Source: Polytrichum commune
Lineage: Eukaryota > Streptophyta > Polytrichopsida > Polytrichales > Polytrichaceae
DNA length: 64,000 bases
Reading direction: 5' to 3'
Assembly (NCBI GenBank): GCA_950295325.1
Contig: OX485804.1
Span: 804,001 to 868,000, forward strand
The translations under genes were made by a program, and so were the position numbers. This document shows positions 20,861 to 33,492 of this stretch, piece after piece. The notes below the pieces were generated by a model that did not search any database, had not been told where the DNA came from, and saw only the letters and a list, made by a program, of their open reading frames with translations. Within the stretch, counting starts at the first letter, position 1. Every line of letters starts with the position of its first letter.

Positions 20861-21880
20861 CTCTTCTTCACTCTCACAAAAGTTTTCCAATATATTACAA
20901 CACTACCGTCGATGACTAGGTGTCCATAGACCCAACCTCGTCATCGTGGTATACATCGATGACGCCTCGTCGTCATAGGATGGCATCTAGGTGTTGGTAT
21001 GGTGCCTCATCATCGTAGAGGTGTAAGATATTATCTACATGGCACCTCACCATTTTAGGAGGTGGAGATGATTGAAGACCTTAAATGGACACCGAGGTTG
21101 TAAGAGAAGATAATAGAACTCTTGGTCTTGCTCTCTAGTTCTCAAGGATTATGCAATCTTGCTTGCATGATGTGCTTCTAATTTTGTACCCATTTTTGTA
21201 ACATGTTATCAACACAAAGCTCAAAGTAACAGAGTTGTGGTTTTGTAGTAAATTTTTGTTGAACAATACTTTTGTTGGGTGTTGTGAGGTGAAGGAAAGA
21301 AATGTGTAGCCAAATATGATGTTGTGATATGAAGGAGAAAAAGGTGTAGTGAAATATCGTATAGAAGTATAGAGCGTATATGATATTTTTGTATAGGATT
21401 TGTAGCATTGAATTTGGGATTAGAAATTGTTGTCTCTTTGCAGCCACTAGCGTTTTTGGGAGAAGAAGAATTGTTTATATAAAATCATGATTCTAAAGGC
21501 AAAATGACGCACCTAGAAAAATTAAGTTTTTCTTCCTTTGCACATGATGAAAAGAATTACTTAATTTGAGCTCTTGATACCAAATTACATGTACAAACAC
21601 ACAACCTTGTGAAGAAAATAATGAATCATTTCCAAAAAATTCTACGGATCATTATGATGCTCAAGCACTAGTTTTCATGCGACATCATCTCGACCCAACA
21701 TTGTAGTTGCAATATCTTACTGCGACATCAACTTATGTTACATTTTTTGTAGGTGTCACTTCAAAATCGGTTCAATCACCAACAAACAATATTTTTGCTA
21801 AAGGCTTGTTATGATTGGATACATTTTTAGGTTCAAAATTATCCAATCATAGCTGGATACAATACTCAAATGTATAAAAT
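20861..21880. other. no gene seen
   Basis: Short GATGA/TCATC-rich repeats at about 20910-21070 (CATCGATGACG, CTCATCATCG); otherwise AT-rich without coding signal. Confidence 0.45.
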
Positions 21881-22690
21881 AAAATTCCAACTATCTTTGT
21901 GTGGTGAACCAATTAATGATGCGTAGATGATAAAAAAAAATATCCACGTTTTATGCTTCCAATAATTTATTGGCTCAACAATATCAAAACACACGATATA
22001 CTAAATATCCAGAACTTATGTCACTTATTACTTATTAAGAAATAGAATGAACTATTCTTGAAGATTCATAGAGAACAATCTACTAGAATGCTTTCTATGT
22101 AGAGTTATGCAATACATATATTGACGACACGGTTCATATCCCAATGATCGTGGAAAATACTGAATTCGGAGAAAAATGAGTCAAACACTAACGTAAAGGG
22201 AAACTCAATGAGCATGTAAGCGATCCACTCTACAATCTTCACAAAATGATTTTTTTCTAAGTTATTATTCACACGACCATTTTTTCAAGATACACGTAAA
22301 TGTTTTAAATGTGGGACTAAGGCTCATATTGGCAAGAATTTTAAAACTTTTCCTTATCTTGTAAAACTTTACAAAGAATACGGCGAGTGACGTGATATAC
22401 ACACTACACATGTGAAGCACACGAAGAAGCCATATGATGAAATAGCGACATATCCATTTGGAGATATGAAATTTCATACCACTTTTATTGACAACGATCC
22501 TAATACTTTAAATGTTTTTTGTTACTAGATAGTGCAACTACCGACACTATTTTTCGTGATAATTTTTTTTTTTTGATATGTAGGTCTTGTGATGACAAAG
22601 CATATTACCACTATCACTGATAATCATTTGATATCATATCAAATTGGTGAAGTTTGTCTCTTTATGCCTGGTAATAAATAAGTGAGTGAT
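21880..22690 (+). pseudogene. Copia-like gag/protease relic
   Basis: Around 22298 a zinc-knuckle remnant reads KCFKCGTKAHIGKNF: the first two Cys and the His of C-x2-C-x4-H-x4-C remain, the last Cys is Phe. About 240 bp downstream, after a frameshift, an LLDSATTDTIFRDNFF-like stretch matches the region around the Copia protease and its upstream spacer. Several frameshifts and stops separate the pieces. Called an old Ty1/Copia fragment; LTRs not found. Confidence 0.5.
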
Positions 22691-22699
22691 AGCTCTAAC

Positions 22700-25600
22700 A
22701 TAAGTAATGCCTCAAATAATACCCCTTTTGACACCACATTAGTTAGTGTGACGTGGTATGAAGACTCCACCCCTTGAATGCCCATCCAAGATTGATTGGG
22801 ACCACTTGAAAATATCAATGTAAGTGTGAGAATGACATTTCCATGTTTTTGGCATGTGCATGCGGATGGGAGGATTTGATTTCATGTCAATCCCACTCCA
22901 AAGAACCTCCAATCATGTCAACCACCTATTCTTAAGATCATGAAGGAAGCAACTAAAATATCTTCAATTACAAAGTGCAAAGTGGTGGTGAATCATGGTG
23001 CTCTAGAGAACACCAAAATCCCCACCTTCATATTTATTTTTGAGAACCTTTGGATAATAAATGGGAAAATTAGTCATATTCCATGCACCACTTTGCCCTA
23101 GTCTTGAAACATTACTATTATGAAACACTAGAGTAATAACTATTGGGCTCAATAAATTACGTGATAATCAAAGTGGTATTCATGGGCATTCACTGATAGG
23201 ATTATAATTAAATATCCCCTTAAAAACAACCACGATAAACTATGAGCTTGGATATCAACACACTTGGTATTTGTGGAAGTAAGGTCTTGTATTTATGGAT
23301 CATGCCATAACTATTAGACCCGCCTTGGATATTCACAACAAGGCATGCACATGTGCAAGTTCAAGCTCTTGGCTAAGGTATATGAGTCTTAATAATTTCC
23401 AAGCCTTCCAATTTTAATAGATATTTATTGTTTGGATTTGAACACACACAATACTAGTTTCAAAGGATTACTAATTTATAATTATGGAGATACCCATGTA
23501 GAATAGAAGTCTAGATGCAATTAACATTCCATAGTCACAAATCTTATATTCTTTAATCAACCATGTAGACCCTTTCAACCGTGTTGATCAGAATGGATAA
23601 TTTAACGCAAGCACAAAGTCCAATCACATTAATCGCATGTGTATTTTTTTTTGTCATTTCTCTAAGATTTTTTTCAAAAGATCCAAGCATTTCCACAAAC
23701 CCATCAAATACCTGTGTCTAAAATAAGGAAAAATATTGTATAACATTCACATACTTTCTACTAGTTTGGGTCCGTGACAGACACCGGTCCTGTGATAATT
23801 AAATTGATCACATGCATAGGAACCTAATCTCACTAAAAGGCGGTCTCCAATACATGTGAATCAAACTCTAACTTTGTGGAATAGGTGAAAGGTCAATAAC
23901 ATAACTCAGCTGATTTCTCACCAATTTGTGCTCTCTAATATGTCATGTGAATGGTCATCATGGATGGCCGGTTCGGTCACTTGGTGCATTAAAAATGTCA
24001 AGTGGCCTAATATAGTGAGGACTAAATTTATTTGTCATAAAATTTATAAAAGACTTCTAGATAATCAAGGGACCAAAAAAATGTATACTCCCTTTACAAG
24101 TAAGGTAGGTAGACTTGAAATGTGGATAATCCAACCTTTTTTTATTGATAATATAGGGGTTGAAGATAAGGAGTGTAGATTAATGTTGAGTAGACTTAGT
24201 TTGCATGCATGCTTCACGATATTTGGATGCAAATTGCAACATCATATGCCCAAAAAGGATGCAAATTCTCAGCATTTGATATTAATTGTCTTCTTCATCT
24301 TGCACTTTTGCACTTCCCTTTGCCAACACCTAGAATTTCAGTTACACTTTGTGGAGATCGGTGTTTTTTTGTGTGTAGAGTTTATATAACAAGGGAGGTA
24401 GAGAGCAATATATAGAGGTTGATAATGCATTGTGGCTTGAGGCTAGACTGCCATGGAGTGGTTGTTGTGTTTATAAACACGTTCACTCTTGTTAAGTTTT
24501 CCACCCTAAGCCTTCTTTTGTGATGCATGATGATAATGTAATATTAAACCCTAAATTTGCAAACTCGTAAGTGGTTTTAAAATTGTGCTGAATTTTCCTG
24601 TTACATTTTCCATTCAAGTTATACTCTTTAAATGATTTGCTTCATGTTGTTGTAATTGTATGTTGTGTTTTTATGAAGTTTTGCACTTGTATGGTTTTGC
24701 AATCATGCTTTTTGTTGTCATGTTTTTTTGTGCCACTTTTTCAATGTGTAGACTTTTGAATTATACTTATTTTAATTGTAAGGAATACAAACTACCAAAA
24801 TATGTAATAACATTGGCAATAACTATTGGTAGGGTGGACTAAAATAGGCCATTTGAGAGAATTAAGTAATTATAGAGAGCTTTTAAATCATGCCATGTAG
24901 GTAAATAACCTGCACACTAATAGCCCTCAGTTGCACTTGGTGCACAAAAATCCTATAAAGTGACAAACCCGAACACGGATGTCAAAGGGTTAGACGTGAA
25001 AGGTTGTGAGTGGGTAAAGGGGGGGGGGGGGTGAAATTTCAACTACCGTTATAAATTCTCACTAATTAACAGTCTAGTACATATGAATAGTTGCCATGGA
25101 TACGGAAGATTGTGAGTGGGACTAAGATTCCAACACAGAAACATCATGCGAGAATAAATGAATTTCTAAACAAACAAGGTTGACCCTATCATCCGGGTAT
25201 CATGTCGTATTAAGTAAGTTAGAAGATGTGGTTTGCACTAGGCCTCCCTCCATACATTTGTGTACATTAAACTCCCTTTGACTGCCATGACTTTATCTTA
25301 AAGAAGTGTTTTTACTCAATAAAAAAAATTCAGTATCCTTCTTTTTATATTTGATATTGGAATTGCAGAAAGTTCTCAGACATGTCGATGTTAATTGTCC
25401 ACTCAAAAATGACCTTCATAACCGCACTGGGTTGCAATATAATAGGAGCCATCGAACTGGATGCATTACATGAAGAGCCATGGCATGCATCGTGGTTCTA
25501 AAGTGTTCTGCTTGGCCTCTCTTCGTCCTCCTCAGGCTCGCCCTAAATTTAGAATCAAGTTTTATATATTATGTAAGTTTTTGCATGCAGAGTGTAACGA

Positions 25601-25990
25601 TGTGATAAATTGATGTCAGGACACGATGGATCCATTGGATGTGATTACTGGATTGATAGTTAGTGCAGTGTCTCGTCTATTCATCTTAAATACAAGCACC
25701 TGCTTCTTGTTCACCGACATTATCCCAAACATCACCAGTAATTCGGAGAACAAATTATAGATCAATGCATGCAAAAACACCAGGCTACTTATTGAACAAC
25801 ATTGCAATAATGAACCATGAACAATTTCATGTGAAGGCAGCTTGTAGAATGCTCAACACATTTTGGACTAAAAGCAAAACCAATTAAGTAAATGTCTGCA
25901 ATGTAGTAATTAATCTCTGGACGAGCTGCAAAGTTTGGACAAGTTTGACACACTGATGGATTTCTCTTGAACAAAAATCCATGTGTATTA
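22700..25990. other. long AT-rich stretch, no supported gene
   Basis: A 153-codon ORF at 23928-24389 has no recognisable motif. A run of 12 G lies near 25020. No terminal repeats or intron/exon structure seen. Confidence 0.45.
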
Positions 25991-26199
25991 TCTTCAAGTC
26001 AATGGTGTTGTTTGAAGAATTTCTCCAGTTTAGGGTTTATTGGAGGATGATTCCAACACTTTGAGGCTGAAATTCTGGTGCCACAGAGCGATTCGAACGA
26101 GATTGAGGAGGCAATCGGGCTTGGGGCATTATGAACTTGCAGTTTGCATTGGACTTCAGAAATTGTGTGAAATTGAAGAGACTCAGGTATGATGGAATG

Positions 26200-27310
26200 A
26201 GCGTGTAGACCCCCATAGCTCTAAATGCTGCGAAAATGTGGCCACTGCCAGCGATCAGGTCATCTGGAGAATTGCAGCTTCTTGATTCTTTCGTTTCATC
26301 CGGGAGACTGCACGATGAAGCCTTGCAGCTCATGTATCGGGGTTTGAGCGAGTATGTGCACAAGGTGGAGACATGGAGGGTAAGAAATTACAGTTTGCAC
26401 GTTGGTGGGCTTCACCTCCGGCGGTTCAAGGTCAGATCTGCTTTCAAATTTAAAACCATAATGTATGGTTTATCAATGTTACCACTTTCTCGTCTCTCTT
26501 TGTTATATTCTTTCATTGAACATTTTTTCTCAAGCAGCGTCACTTTATGTGCATTGCTTCCATGGATGACCAAGTCATACTTCGACGCTATTGAATGGGT
26601 TCTGTAATACGGGGTATTGTTGACCTTGACTGCAAACATGTTGGATGGCCCAATCATCTTCCCCTCATATGCCCAAGCCTTCAATTCTGCCAAATTTATG
26701 TAATTATAGTGACAATGAGGTCTCCCACATCTTTGAATGTGACGAACATGCCTATCTTCGATCTCAGTGTACGGTTCATTGTTGTCAGTTTCTCATGTCC
26801 CCGTTGTGTCACTTTGTGTGAATTGTTGCCATGGATGACCTAAACTCACGGATCAATTCTATTCAATCCAGGCGCCAGTGAGTGGATGCCGAGCGGCAAT
26901 ATAATTTGCACCCATCCTTCACTTTTGCCAAATTTATGTACTTTCAGTAACAATGAGTTCTCACATCTCCCAGATCTTGGAACTCGAGAGCATCATGAGT
27001 GTCCTGTACACAAGAAACCAACTATGATGAATGAATGTACTGCTTCCAATCGTGACCAAATCTCACCTCCATTCTGTTGCATTGGTCCTCCTGACCAATG
27101 CATTCATGATGGATGCCAATTTTTGTAGTTGGCCACCTCCAAAAGGGGGCTGCAGTAGCCTGCGGCCCGAAGAGGCTCGTTCTTCATGCTGGCTCGTAAG
27201 GGAGCCAACGTTCAAATCTATGTATTTGCCCCATATGCCCAACCCTCATTTTCGCCATAACAACGAGCTCTTCCTCCCGCATCTCTGAATTCCGAAAAGC
27301 ATATTGCAAT
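26200..27310. repeat. decayed tandem duplications upstream of GDU-like 2
   Basis: Three diverged copies of a 200-300-bp block lie at about 26540-26760, 26810-27000 and 27180-27300. Shared landmarks in order are CCATGGATGACC, GCCAAATTTATGTA, CAATGAG(G/T)TCTC and CACATCTC. ORFs across them are short and change frame, so I read this as duplicated promoter-side or exon sequence that has decayed. Confidence 0.5.
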
Positions 27311-27442
27311 GGCATCAATATGCACACAAGTTCCACCATATTCGATCATGAAATGTGTGCAGGTCAAAGCCAAAGGATGTATTTCAAGTTCGTCTCTCAT
27401 CAAGGCCACACAATATTCAGCAATGACCCGCTGGAGGGGGCA

Positions 27443-27991
27443 ATGCCAGATCCGACGGCCAACACCACCCAGACGGTGGATGACAACTATCCCATGACGT
27501 ACTCACAGGCCCACAGCATGTTCTTCATCATTGCTGGCATGGCGTCGATGCTCCTCCTCATCCTCATTTCCATCGCCCTGCTTTGCTACTCCCACTACCT
27601 GAACCACGTTCAGGAGAGACACGCATTGGAACATGGGCAGCTCTTCCCCGGCAGCAGCAGCTCGGAGAGCTCTTTCGATTACACGAGTTCAAATGCAAGT
27701 CCGCACTCGGAGTACTCCAGAACTCCCATTTATGCGGTTCAAGTCCCCGGGCAAACTAAACCCACATTCTTTGCCCATCCCGCACCATTGCCACCCGACC
27801 GGGCTAGCAATGCTTCGAGCCTTTCCTGTATTGTGACACCCTTCACAGACAGCTTCACGGAGAGGTCGCCTTCACCTCAACATCCTCGAAGGCTCGTGGT
27901 CGGGGTCGAGGAGTTGGAGTCGCCTAGACCCTTGCCTTTGCAGCCCCCCGAACCTTCTGTCAATGTCATCACCATTCCTCCTCCGATGTAG
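27443..27991 (+). CDS. GLUTAMINE DUMPER-like membrane protein 2
   Basis: 182 aa from the ATG at 27443; the frame is open from an earlier ATG at 27320, but GDU proteins have short N-termini and the later start gives 25 residues before the helix. One membrane segment covers about 26-48 (MFFIIAGMASMLLLILIS and on). The tail holds AVQVPGQTKPTFFAHP at about 98-113, which aligns with the VIMAG box plus PTFLA of GLUTAMINE DUMPER proteins, but with VPG in place of MAG. The rest is Ser/Pro rich. It lies 11 kb from GDU-like 1 in the same orientation and is clearly diverged from it. A decayed copy of its 3' end follows. Topology and box position fit the family; the altered box makes the assignment less sure than for gene 1. 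Confidence 0.6.
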   Translation: MPDPTANTTQTVDDNYPMTYSQAHSMFFIIAGMASMLLLILISIALLCYSHYLNHVQERHALEHGQLFPGSSSSESSFDYTSSNASPHSEYSRTPIYAVQVPGQTKPTFFAHPAPLPPDRASNASSLSCIVTPFTDSFTERSPSPQHPRRLVVGVEELESPRPLPLQPPEPSVNVITIPPPM

Positions 27992-28079
27992 CACTTCCTA
28001 ACTTCTGTTGCATCCGGGCTTGGGTTTTTGCCAGTGATTAGCTGCCACCATCGTCAGATGTATCATACAGGCTATCTTT

Positions 28080-28285
28080 GAGCGGCATTGTTGACTTCAT
28101 CACAGTCGCCTCGAAGGCTAGTGATCGGAGAGGGGAGGTGCCATCTCATAGTCTACCTCTTGCCTTCACATCCCCAAACTTTCTGTCAATGGGAACATTG
28201 TTCCTCCTCTTAATTTCTGACGGTGATAGATTGCCACCATCTGGAGATGCATCACACATGCTACCTGGAGATCCGCATTGTTGGA
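28080..28285 (+). pseudogene. decayed tandem copy of the GDU-like 2 3' end
   Basis: CCTCGAAGGCT, CTTGCCTT, TTCTGTCAATG, TTCCTCCTC, TGCCACCATC and CATCACACATGCTACC repeat the order of landmarks at about 27885-28075, covering the last codons and the 3' UTR of GDU-like 2. The frame is broken. The unit is about 200 bp. Confidence 0.6.
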
Positions 28286-28299
28286 TAGAACTTTTTGCA

Positions 28300-29960
28300 T
28301 TCGCACACCTTAGAATTCAACTCAAGATCTCAATTGATTTGAAAAAAATTGGACGAATTGTTCTCTCCATAAAGAACACATCTACCATTGGCAACCTGAT
28401 GTTTCTTGAGTCAGCATTTTTAGTTTCTATGCTCTAACAATTTAACATGAATTTAGAAAAGTTCTATTACCAGCACCAGGTTGTCCACTTACATGAAAAA
28501 TGGTGCAATCCATGGTCAATGATAGCGTTTGTGTAAGATATTTGTGGGCCACACCAATCTTGTCATTGAATAAGGTCCTTTGGAAACATTCTTCAAATTT
28601 CTAAATATTTTGGGGACATTTCTTTTCGAATGAAGACACGTGGTAAGAAAATTCCATTTTAGAAGAATATGACTGATTTATGGATGGTGTCTGGTTAGGC
28701 TCACACCTTAAAAAGAGCTACAGGACACCTGCTCTCAGGATTGGAAGCAAAATCGTCGACCCCAGTGTCGGGGAGATTTTGGACAAAACTGTTTGAGATC
28801 CAGCTGTTTCCAAGTCCAACCGGTTAACCAGTTACATGATGATATTCTTTCGGCTTTTCTTTAATAATTCTAGGTGTGTGTTTTTCTACATTCCTCTGAA
28901 ATGATGCAAAAGCTGCTCAGAGTCTTGAACTTGACCCGGCTATTTCTCAAACTCGACTGGCTCATATGTAACTAGCAATCGGATCTCCCCATTCGAAGGT
29001 TGGCCCCTTTAACCTCATCCCTCACTCGTGTGCCATCTGGACTTTATAGCCCCTGGCCTGCTCTCCATTTCAGGTGTTTTACAATCTTTGGAGACTGGTC
29101 GAGACTCAAAATCTGTTGATCAAGCCCAGTTGGGTCATTAATTCCGGCCTTCAAAGAGCTTAAAAGTTACTCTTGCTTCTTTCAAGAGAAGAACTAAGAA
29201 GCTCCATTATCCATTGATATATGGCAGCATATAATAATAGGGAGACTCGACCTGGGAGTTGACGTGATGGATTTACAGTGCAGATTTCCATTCGCACTGA
29301 TGCAGCAGACTTTTACCTCTGGATGCAGACGCCGATTCCAAATACCCCACACAATCAAGTGGAGCTCTCCACCTAATTCAGGGTTTGTAATGCATGGCGG
29401 GGAAATAGAATTAGCAGCTGTTTGCTTGGTGCAGCAAAACTCTTCGGACTACAAAACGTGTGCACCCTGATATCATCTGATGAGCCCATCAGATTGCCTC
29501 ACCCTCAACTTCTCTGCCTAATCCGCCGCATTCACAGAAAGAAAGAAAGAAACACAACTCTGATAACATTATGGTGTTGCATCATCTTCAAGTCAGTCTA
29601 AATTCATACCTTGCGTGTTCCAAAATGGGTATCACAAGAATAAGCGGGACCTCGAAGAAGAGTGCTTGCTCCAAAAGGTAAGCACCTTAACCCCTAAACG
29701 CTCAAGCCTTCACATTCCATTTCCGGCCATTTCGAGCACCAGTGCTGTTGAATTATTTTGTTATGTAGAAAAATAGACCTTGTTTTTGTCAAATCCAACT
29801 GTATAGATGTGAAGAAGATTACCATGTATTCTTGCTTAGAACATGTGAAGTCAAGTGGACCACATCTGATAGGTCAGAATTGATATATGAAAATTGACTT
29901 AATGAGAGGCCGGGGCGGCCCATTTTTTTTTGAAACTTTCCATTTGATGTCATCTTTGGA
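28300..29960. other. no gene seen
   Basis: About 28790-28990 shares CAACCGGTTAACC-type sequence with the dispersed repeat at 10 kb and 36 kb. A GAAAGAAAGAAA tract is near 29540. No coding signal. Confidence 0.45.
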
Positions 29961-29972
29961 GAAGGTAGACAT

Positions 29973-31166
29973 CCCGGGTACGCAACTCCCGTATTATATG
30001 GTCCTGATTATAATCACTTATAATGCGTTTTAGTCCAATATTGAGTGATACAATTTGTTTTAATGTAGGAAACCCTTGTAGCCCTTCTAACAAGGAATCC
30101 AAAAATGTAATTATATATAGGAATTGAATATATTTTGAAGCATATAATTGCATTAAAAACCTAATTATATGAATTTTTTAATACATGTACCATAAGTCAA
30201 ACTACCCAACTTTTTGGATTTTTTAATAAAATTTTAACATTGTGAATGACTTATAATTTTAATGGGAGGCAACTATTCGTGGCTTATAATTCTAATTGGA
30301 GGCAAATATTCGTGTGGATTTTTTAAAATTATGTATAGGCAACTTATTGGTCTAACTGTTGGGATAGAAAACTAATGATTTATGTTAGGATACAGCTGAG
30401 GTATGTATTTTTAAGACCATATACATCATATGATGCCCCGACTACTCAAGGGTATCATGGGGTATTTCAAAATATCATGGGTTCCCGGTTTAGGGTTAGG
30501 GCTTAGGGTTTGAGGCTTCTATATATTCGCTTTGAAGCTTTTGTGTTCGGTTTTGAAGCCTTTGTGTCTTTGCTTTGGAGTGTGCGGCTTTGCTTTGGAG
30601 CCTTTGTGTCGTCGCTTTGGAGTGTGCTTGTGCTCATTTGGGAGGGTCATCCTTGGCTTAAACAAACACATGGATTGTGAGATGAAGCGTAGAGGCTCAT
30701 GTAGTGGAGGTAGAGATATGGAGAAGGAATATGTTACACCTGTAATTACCACAACTCCTTCCAAAAGAGGGAGACCTCGAAAGGACCCTTTATCATTTGT
30801 GAATACTAATCCGACATCTACATTGAATACCCCTCTTAGACGCTCTACAAGGTTAAAAAACTAGGTGTTTCAATTGTTTATATACGTTGGAGTTTTCTTT
30901 TAATAAATATGCAACCCAACTTTTTTTTCATCTCATTTATTTAATTTGGTCTTCACCCAACTTTTTTTTCATCTCATTTAATTTAATTTGGTCTTTACCC
31001 AACTTTTTTTTCATCTCATTTTATTTAATTTGGTCTTCACCCAACTTTTTGATCATTTAATTTGATATAATTTGATATAATTTGATATAATTTTTACAAA
31101 AGCCGTCCTCTAAGCCATTTTTAATACGATGCCCCCTAAGTATAATATGGGAGTTGCGTACCCGGG
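29973..31166. mobile_element. hAT-like element with AT-hook ORF
   Basis: The two ends are perfect 18-bp inverted copies (CCCGGGTACGCAACTCCC, then one mismatch and TATTATA). Direct copies of GTAGACAT flank it at 29965-29972 and 31167-31174. The 8-bp duplication fits the hAT superfamily. No transposase is present, so it is non-autonomous. Near the right end a block of about 50 bp (CCCAACTTTTTTTTCATCTC, then a run of ATTTAATTTGGTCTT) is tandemly repeated four times at 30915-31050. A deleted relative lies at 37511 and a truncated one at 36690. Confidence 0.85.
30532..30864 (+). CDS. small ORF with AT-hook, inside the hAT-like element
   Basis: 110 codons. The N-terminal half is translated from short repeats (TTTGGAGTGTG-type) rich in Cys and Leu. 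The C-terminal half holds TPSKRGRPRKDPL, whose RGRP core is an AT-hook that binds the minor groove of AT-rich DNA, then PLRRSTRLKN. The start codon is uncertain; an ATG at 30670 or 30681 would give just the AT-hook part. It may be a captured gene piece or an element-encoded DNA-binding protein. The final segment (CTACAAGGTTAAAAAA) also survives in the truncated copy near 36750. Confidence 0.4.
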   Translation: MKLLCSVLKPLCLCFGVCGFALEPLCRRFGVCLCSFGRVILGLNKHMDCEMKRRGSCSGGRDMEKEYVTPVITTTPSKRGRPRKDPLSFVNTNPTSTLNTPLRRSTRLKN

Positions 31167-32073
31167 GTAGACATATTTGAAAGCTGGCAATTTGGCCACA
31201 ATAAATTATGTGCTTGTCAAAAGAGTTGCTCACAAAAATATGGGTTATTTTATTGAATTTTGGATGATGTCCGTCACCCTCAAAAGTTTTAGGGCCAAAT
31301 AAAGATATATTTGTACATTTAGCCTTTGACCGTGGTGAATCAACCCTTAGACTCAAATTTAGCAAAACCCCTCCGATGGGATCATGCACATCCATACTCT
31401 TGAAATGTGGAAAAGAAATTGGCCAATTTGGACATGTTATTACTAAGTTTTGGGTTCCAAAATCAACATCTTTGATGACTGGCCGTTGGGCAGCTCCTAA
31501 TAAATTGGGCATGCCCGAAATTGTGGGCATAATGTCGGGGCCGGCCAGGCAAAGTCTTAACCCCCCCCCCCAACACACACAAAGAGCTAGAAGTCCTCCC
31601 CCCCTAGCCTAAGTTGACAACCCGACCACCCACTTGCTAGCCCTACCCCACAGCTACAGGACGGCAAAACCCGCCAAACCTAACAACCCAATGGACCCGG
31701 TAAACTAAGGGCGTTACCAGACTGCCGGCAGGCAGCCTGGCAAAGCAGGCTAGGCCGTACACTAGCCTCTCAGCACCCACGTCAGACTGCCGGTACTGCA
31801 GGTACCACAAAAGAGGCAAGGGAGGCGAAGCAACCCGGCAGGTGCCTGCCTGCGATGAATGACTTTTCTCAACCGAACCGTTCATCCAAGCAGGTCCCAG
31901 GCACAGAGAGACCAGCGCAGAACTCCAGGGGCTTCTGTTTCGGAGCAGACTGCTGTGGTTACAGAGCTGCCTCTGTCTGCAGCAAACAGAGAGCTCTCAC
32001 CCTCACATCGCATTTTTCTTTTTCGGGTAGAACATTAGCTAAACTTTTTTACTTCACACCACAGACTCCGAGC

Positions 32074-33480
32074 ATGGACCGAGAGGTGCATAGGCTTGTA
32101 ATTTTGTTATTTCTTCAGTTGTCAATGTGGCTTGCCTTCGAAACCCTAGCAACAGAACACGGACATTTGCTTCTATGGCAACGGCATCGAGCACGTTGCC
32201 TTCTCTTGGCAATTCAGGGTTGGCAACAACTTCGCGCGTCGCGACCACGAAGTGTGTGGGCCCACGATAGGGGATTGCACCGGCCAGGTTTCTTCGATCA
32301 AAATTTGTTGGGATCTTTCAACGCGAGAGAGTTCAAAGGTCGAATGCGCATGGACGTGTCAACATTCGAATATTTGTGTAGCACTCTTGCACCCTTCCTG
32401 ACTAGGCAAGATACGCACTTGCGGCTAGCCGTCCCGGTTCAGGTTAAGGTGGCAGTGTCCATATCAAGATTGGCCACAGGTAATTCTATGCAGAGTATTG
32501 CTGATTTGTATAAAATAGGTCTTTCCACAAGTCAGGATGCGGTCTCCCAATTTACTGGCGCCATGAAGCAAGTGTTGTTGAGGAAATTTATCAGGTGGCC
32601 TTCAGCGGTAATTATGGACAAATTTGCACAAGAATTTCAGAATCTGCACGGCATTCCGTACGTTGTGGGGGCCGTCGATGGCTCACACATACCCATAATT
32701 GGCCCGCGCTTGCATGCGGCCGATTACTATAACCGCAAGGGTTTTCACTCTATACTCTTGCAGGGTGTGGTATCTAGCAGGTGTTTATTCTGGGACTTTG
32801 ATATAGGCTGGGCAGGCTCTATGCATGATGCGAATTTGTGGTCAAGGACACATATAGGGAGATTTAGCGAGGCGGGAAGACTTTCACCGTACGTTTTGGT
32901 TGGAGATGCCGCGTACCCCTGTCGTCCGTGGATGCTAGCTCCGTTCAAGGGCCATAAAGACGGTTTGACGAGAGAGGAATACCACTGGAATTACGTGCAG
33001 AGCTCCACGCGAATGTGCATTGAACGGGCTTTCGGCATGCTTAAAGGTAGGTGGCGAATTCTTTTAAAACGCGTGGATGTGCACTTAAAGAACGTCCCGG
33101 ATCTTGTGAGCATGTGCTTGTTATTACACAACATATGCATTATATTCGGAGATTCTTTCTGGAAAAATGAGTGGTTACAGGAGGCTACAAACGAAATACA
33201 TGACGCATTGGCCAACGGAACCGCATCAAGTGCATCTGGACAAGAGAGGATGGCCGTGGCAAACAATGCCTTGCACACATTGGCGGGCATAGATGACAGC
33301 TCTAGAGAAACATTAGAATACCTTAAGCAAGAATGTGCAAGGGAGTTTGAAATTGCAATGAGTACGGGGGGCAAGACGGCAAATGAACTTTGTGCAAGGA
33401 GAAATGGTATTGCTAGAAGCCTTTGGATGGCAAAGACCAAGGCCTGCGTGGCACAAACGTTCCCGACAAACAGAGATTGA
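32074..33480 (+). CDS. PIF/Harbinger (HARBI1-type) transposase
   Basis: 468 aa from the ATG at 32074 (MDREVHRLVILL); the frame is open further upstream, but that part is 5' leader of the element. The N-terminal 200 residues are helical and end in a helix-turn-helix-like region (LATGNSMQSIADLYKIGLS). The DDE_4 nuclease domain follows: VGAVDGSHIPI holds the first Asp, LVGDAAYPCRPW the second, and RMCIERAFGMLKGRWRIL the catalytic Glu. All three are present with usual spacing and no stop, so the enzyme could be active. It would cut and rejoin the element at T-W-A targets, normally needing the Myb-like partner for nuclear import and end binding. Length is typical of the family. Confidence 0.93.
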   Translation: MDREVHRLVILLFLQLSMWLAFETLATEHGHLLLWQRHRARCLLLAIQGWQQLRASRPRSVWAHDRGLHRPGFFDQNLLGSFNAREFKGRMRMDVSTFEYLCSTLAPFLTRQDTHLRLAVPVQVKVAVSISRLATGNSMQSIADLYKIGLSTSQDAVSQFTGAMKQVLLRKFIRWPSAVIMDKFAQEFQNLHGIPYVVGAVDGSHIPIIGPRLHAADYYNRKGFHSILLQGVVSSRCLFWDFDIGWAGSMHDANLWSRTHIGRFSEAGRLSPYVLVGDAAYPCRPWMLAPFKGHKDGLTREEYHWNYVQSSTRMCIERAFGMLKGRWRILLKRVDVHLKNVPDLVSMCLLLHNICIIFGDSFWKNEWLQEATNEIHDALANGTASSASGQERMAVANNALHTLAGIDDSSRETLEYLKQECAREFEIAMSTGGKTANELCARRNGIARSLWMAKTKACVAQTFPTNRD

Positions 33481-33492
33481 TAGGAATACAAC

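Noticed and set aside
23928-24389. 153-codon ORF
   Set aside because: No domain, ordinary AT-rich composition, and no supporting neighbours.
26236-26607. 123-codon ORF
   Set aside because: Lies in decayed tandem duplications; no motif and the frame is not kept in the other copies.
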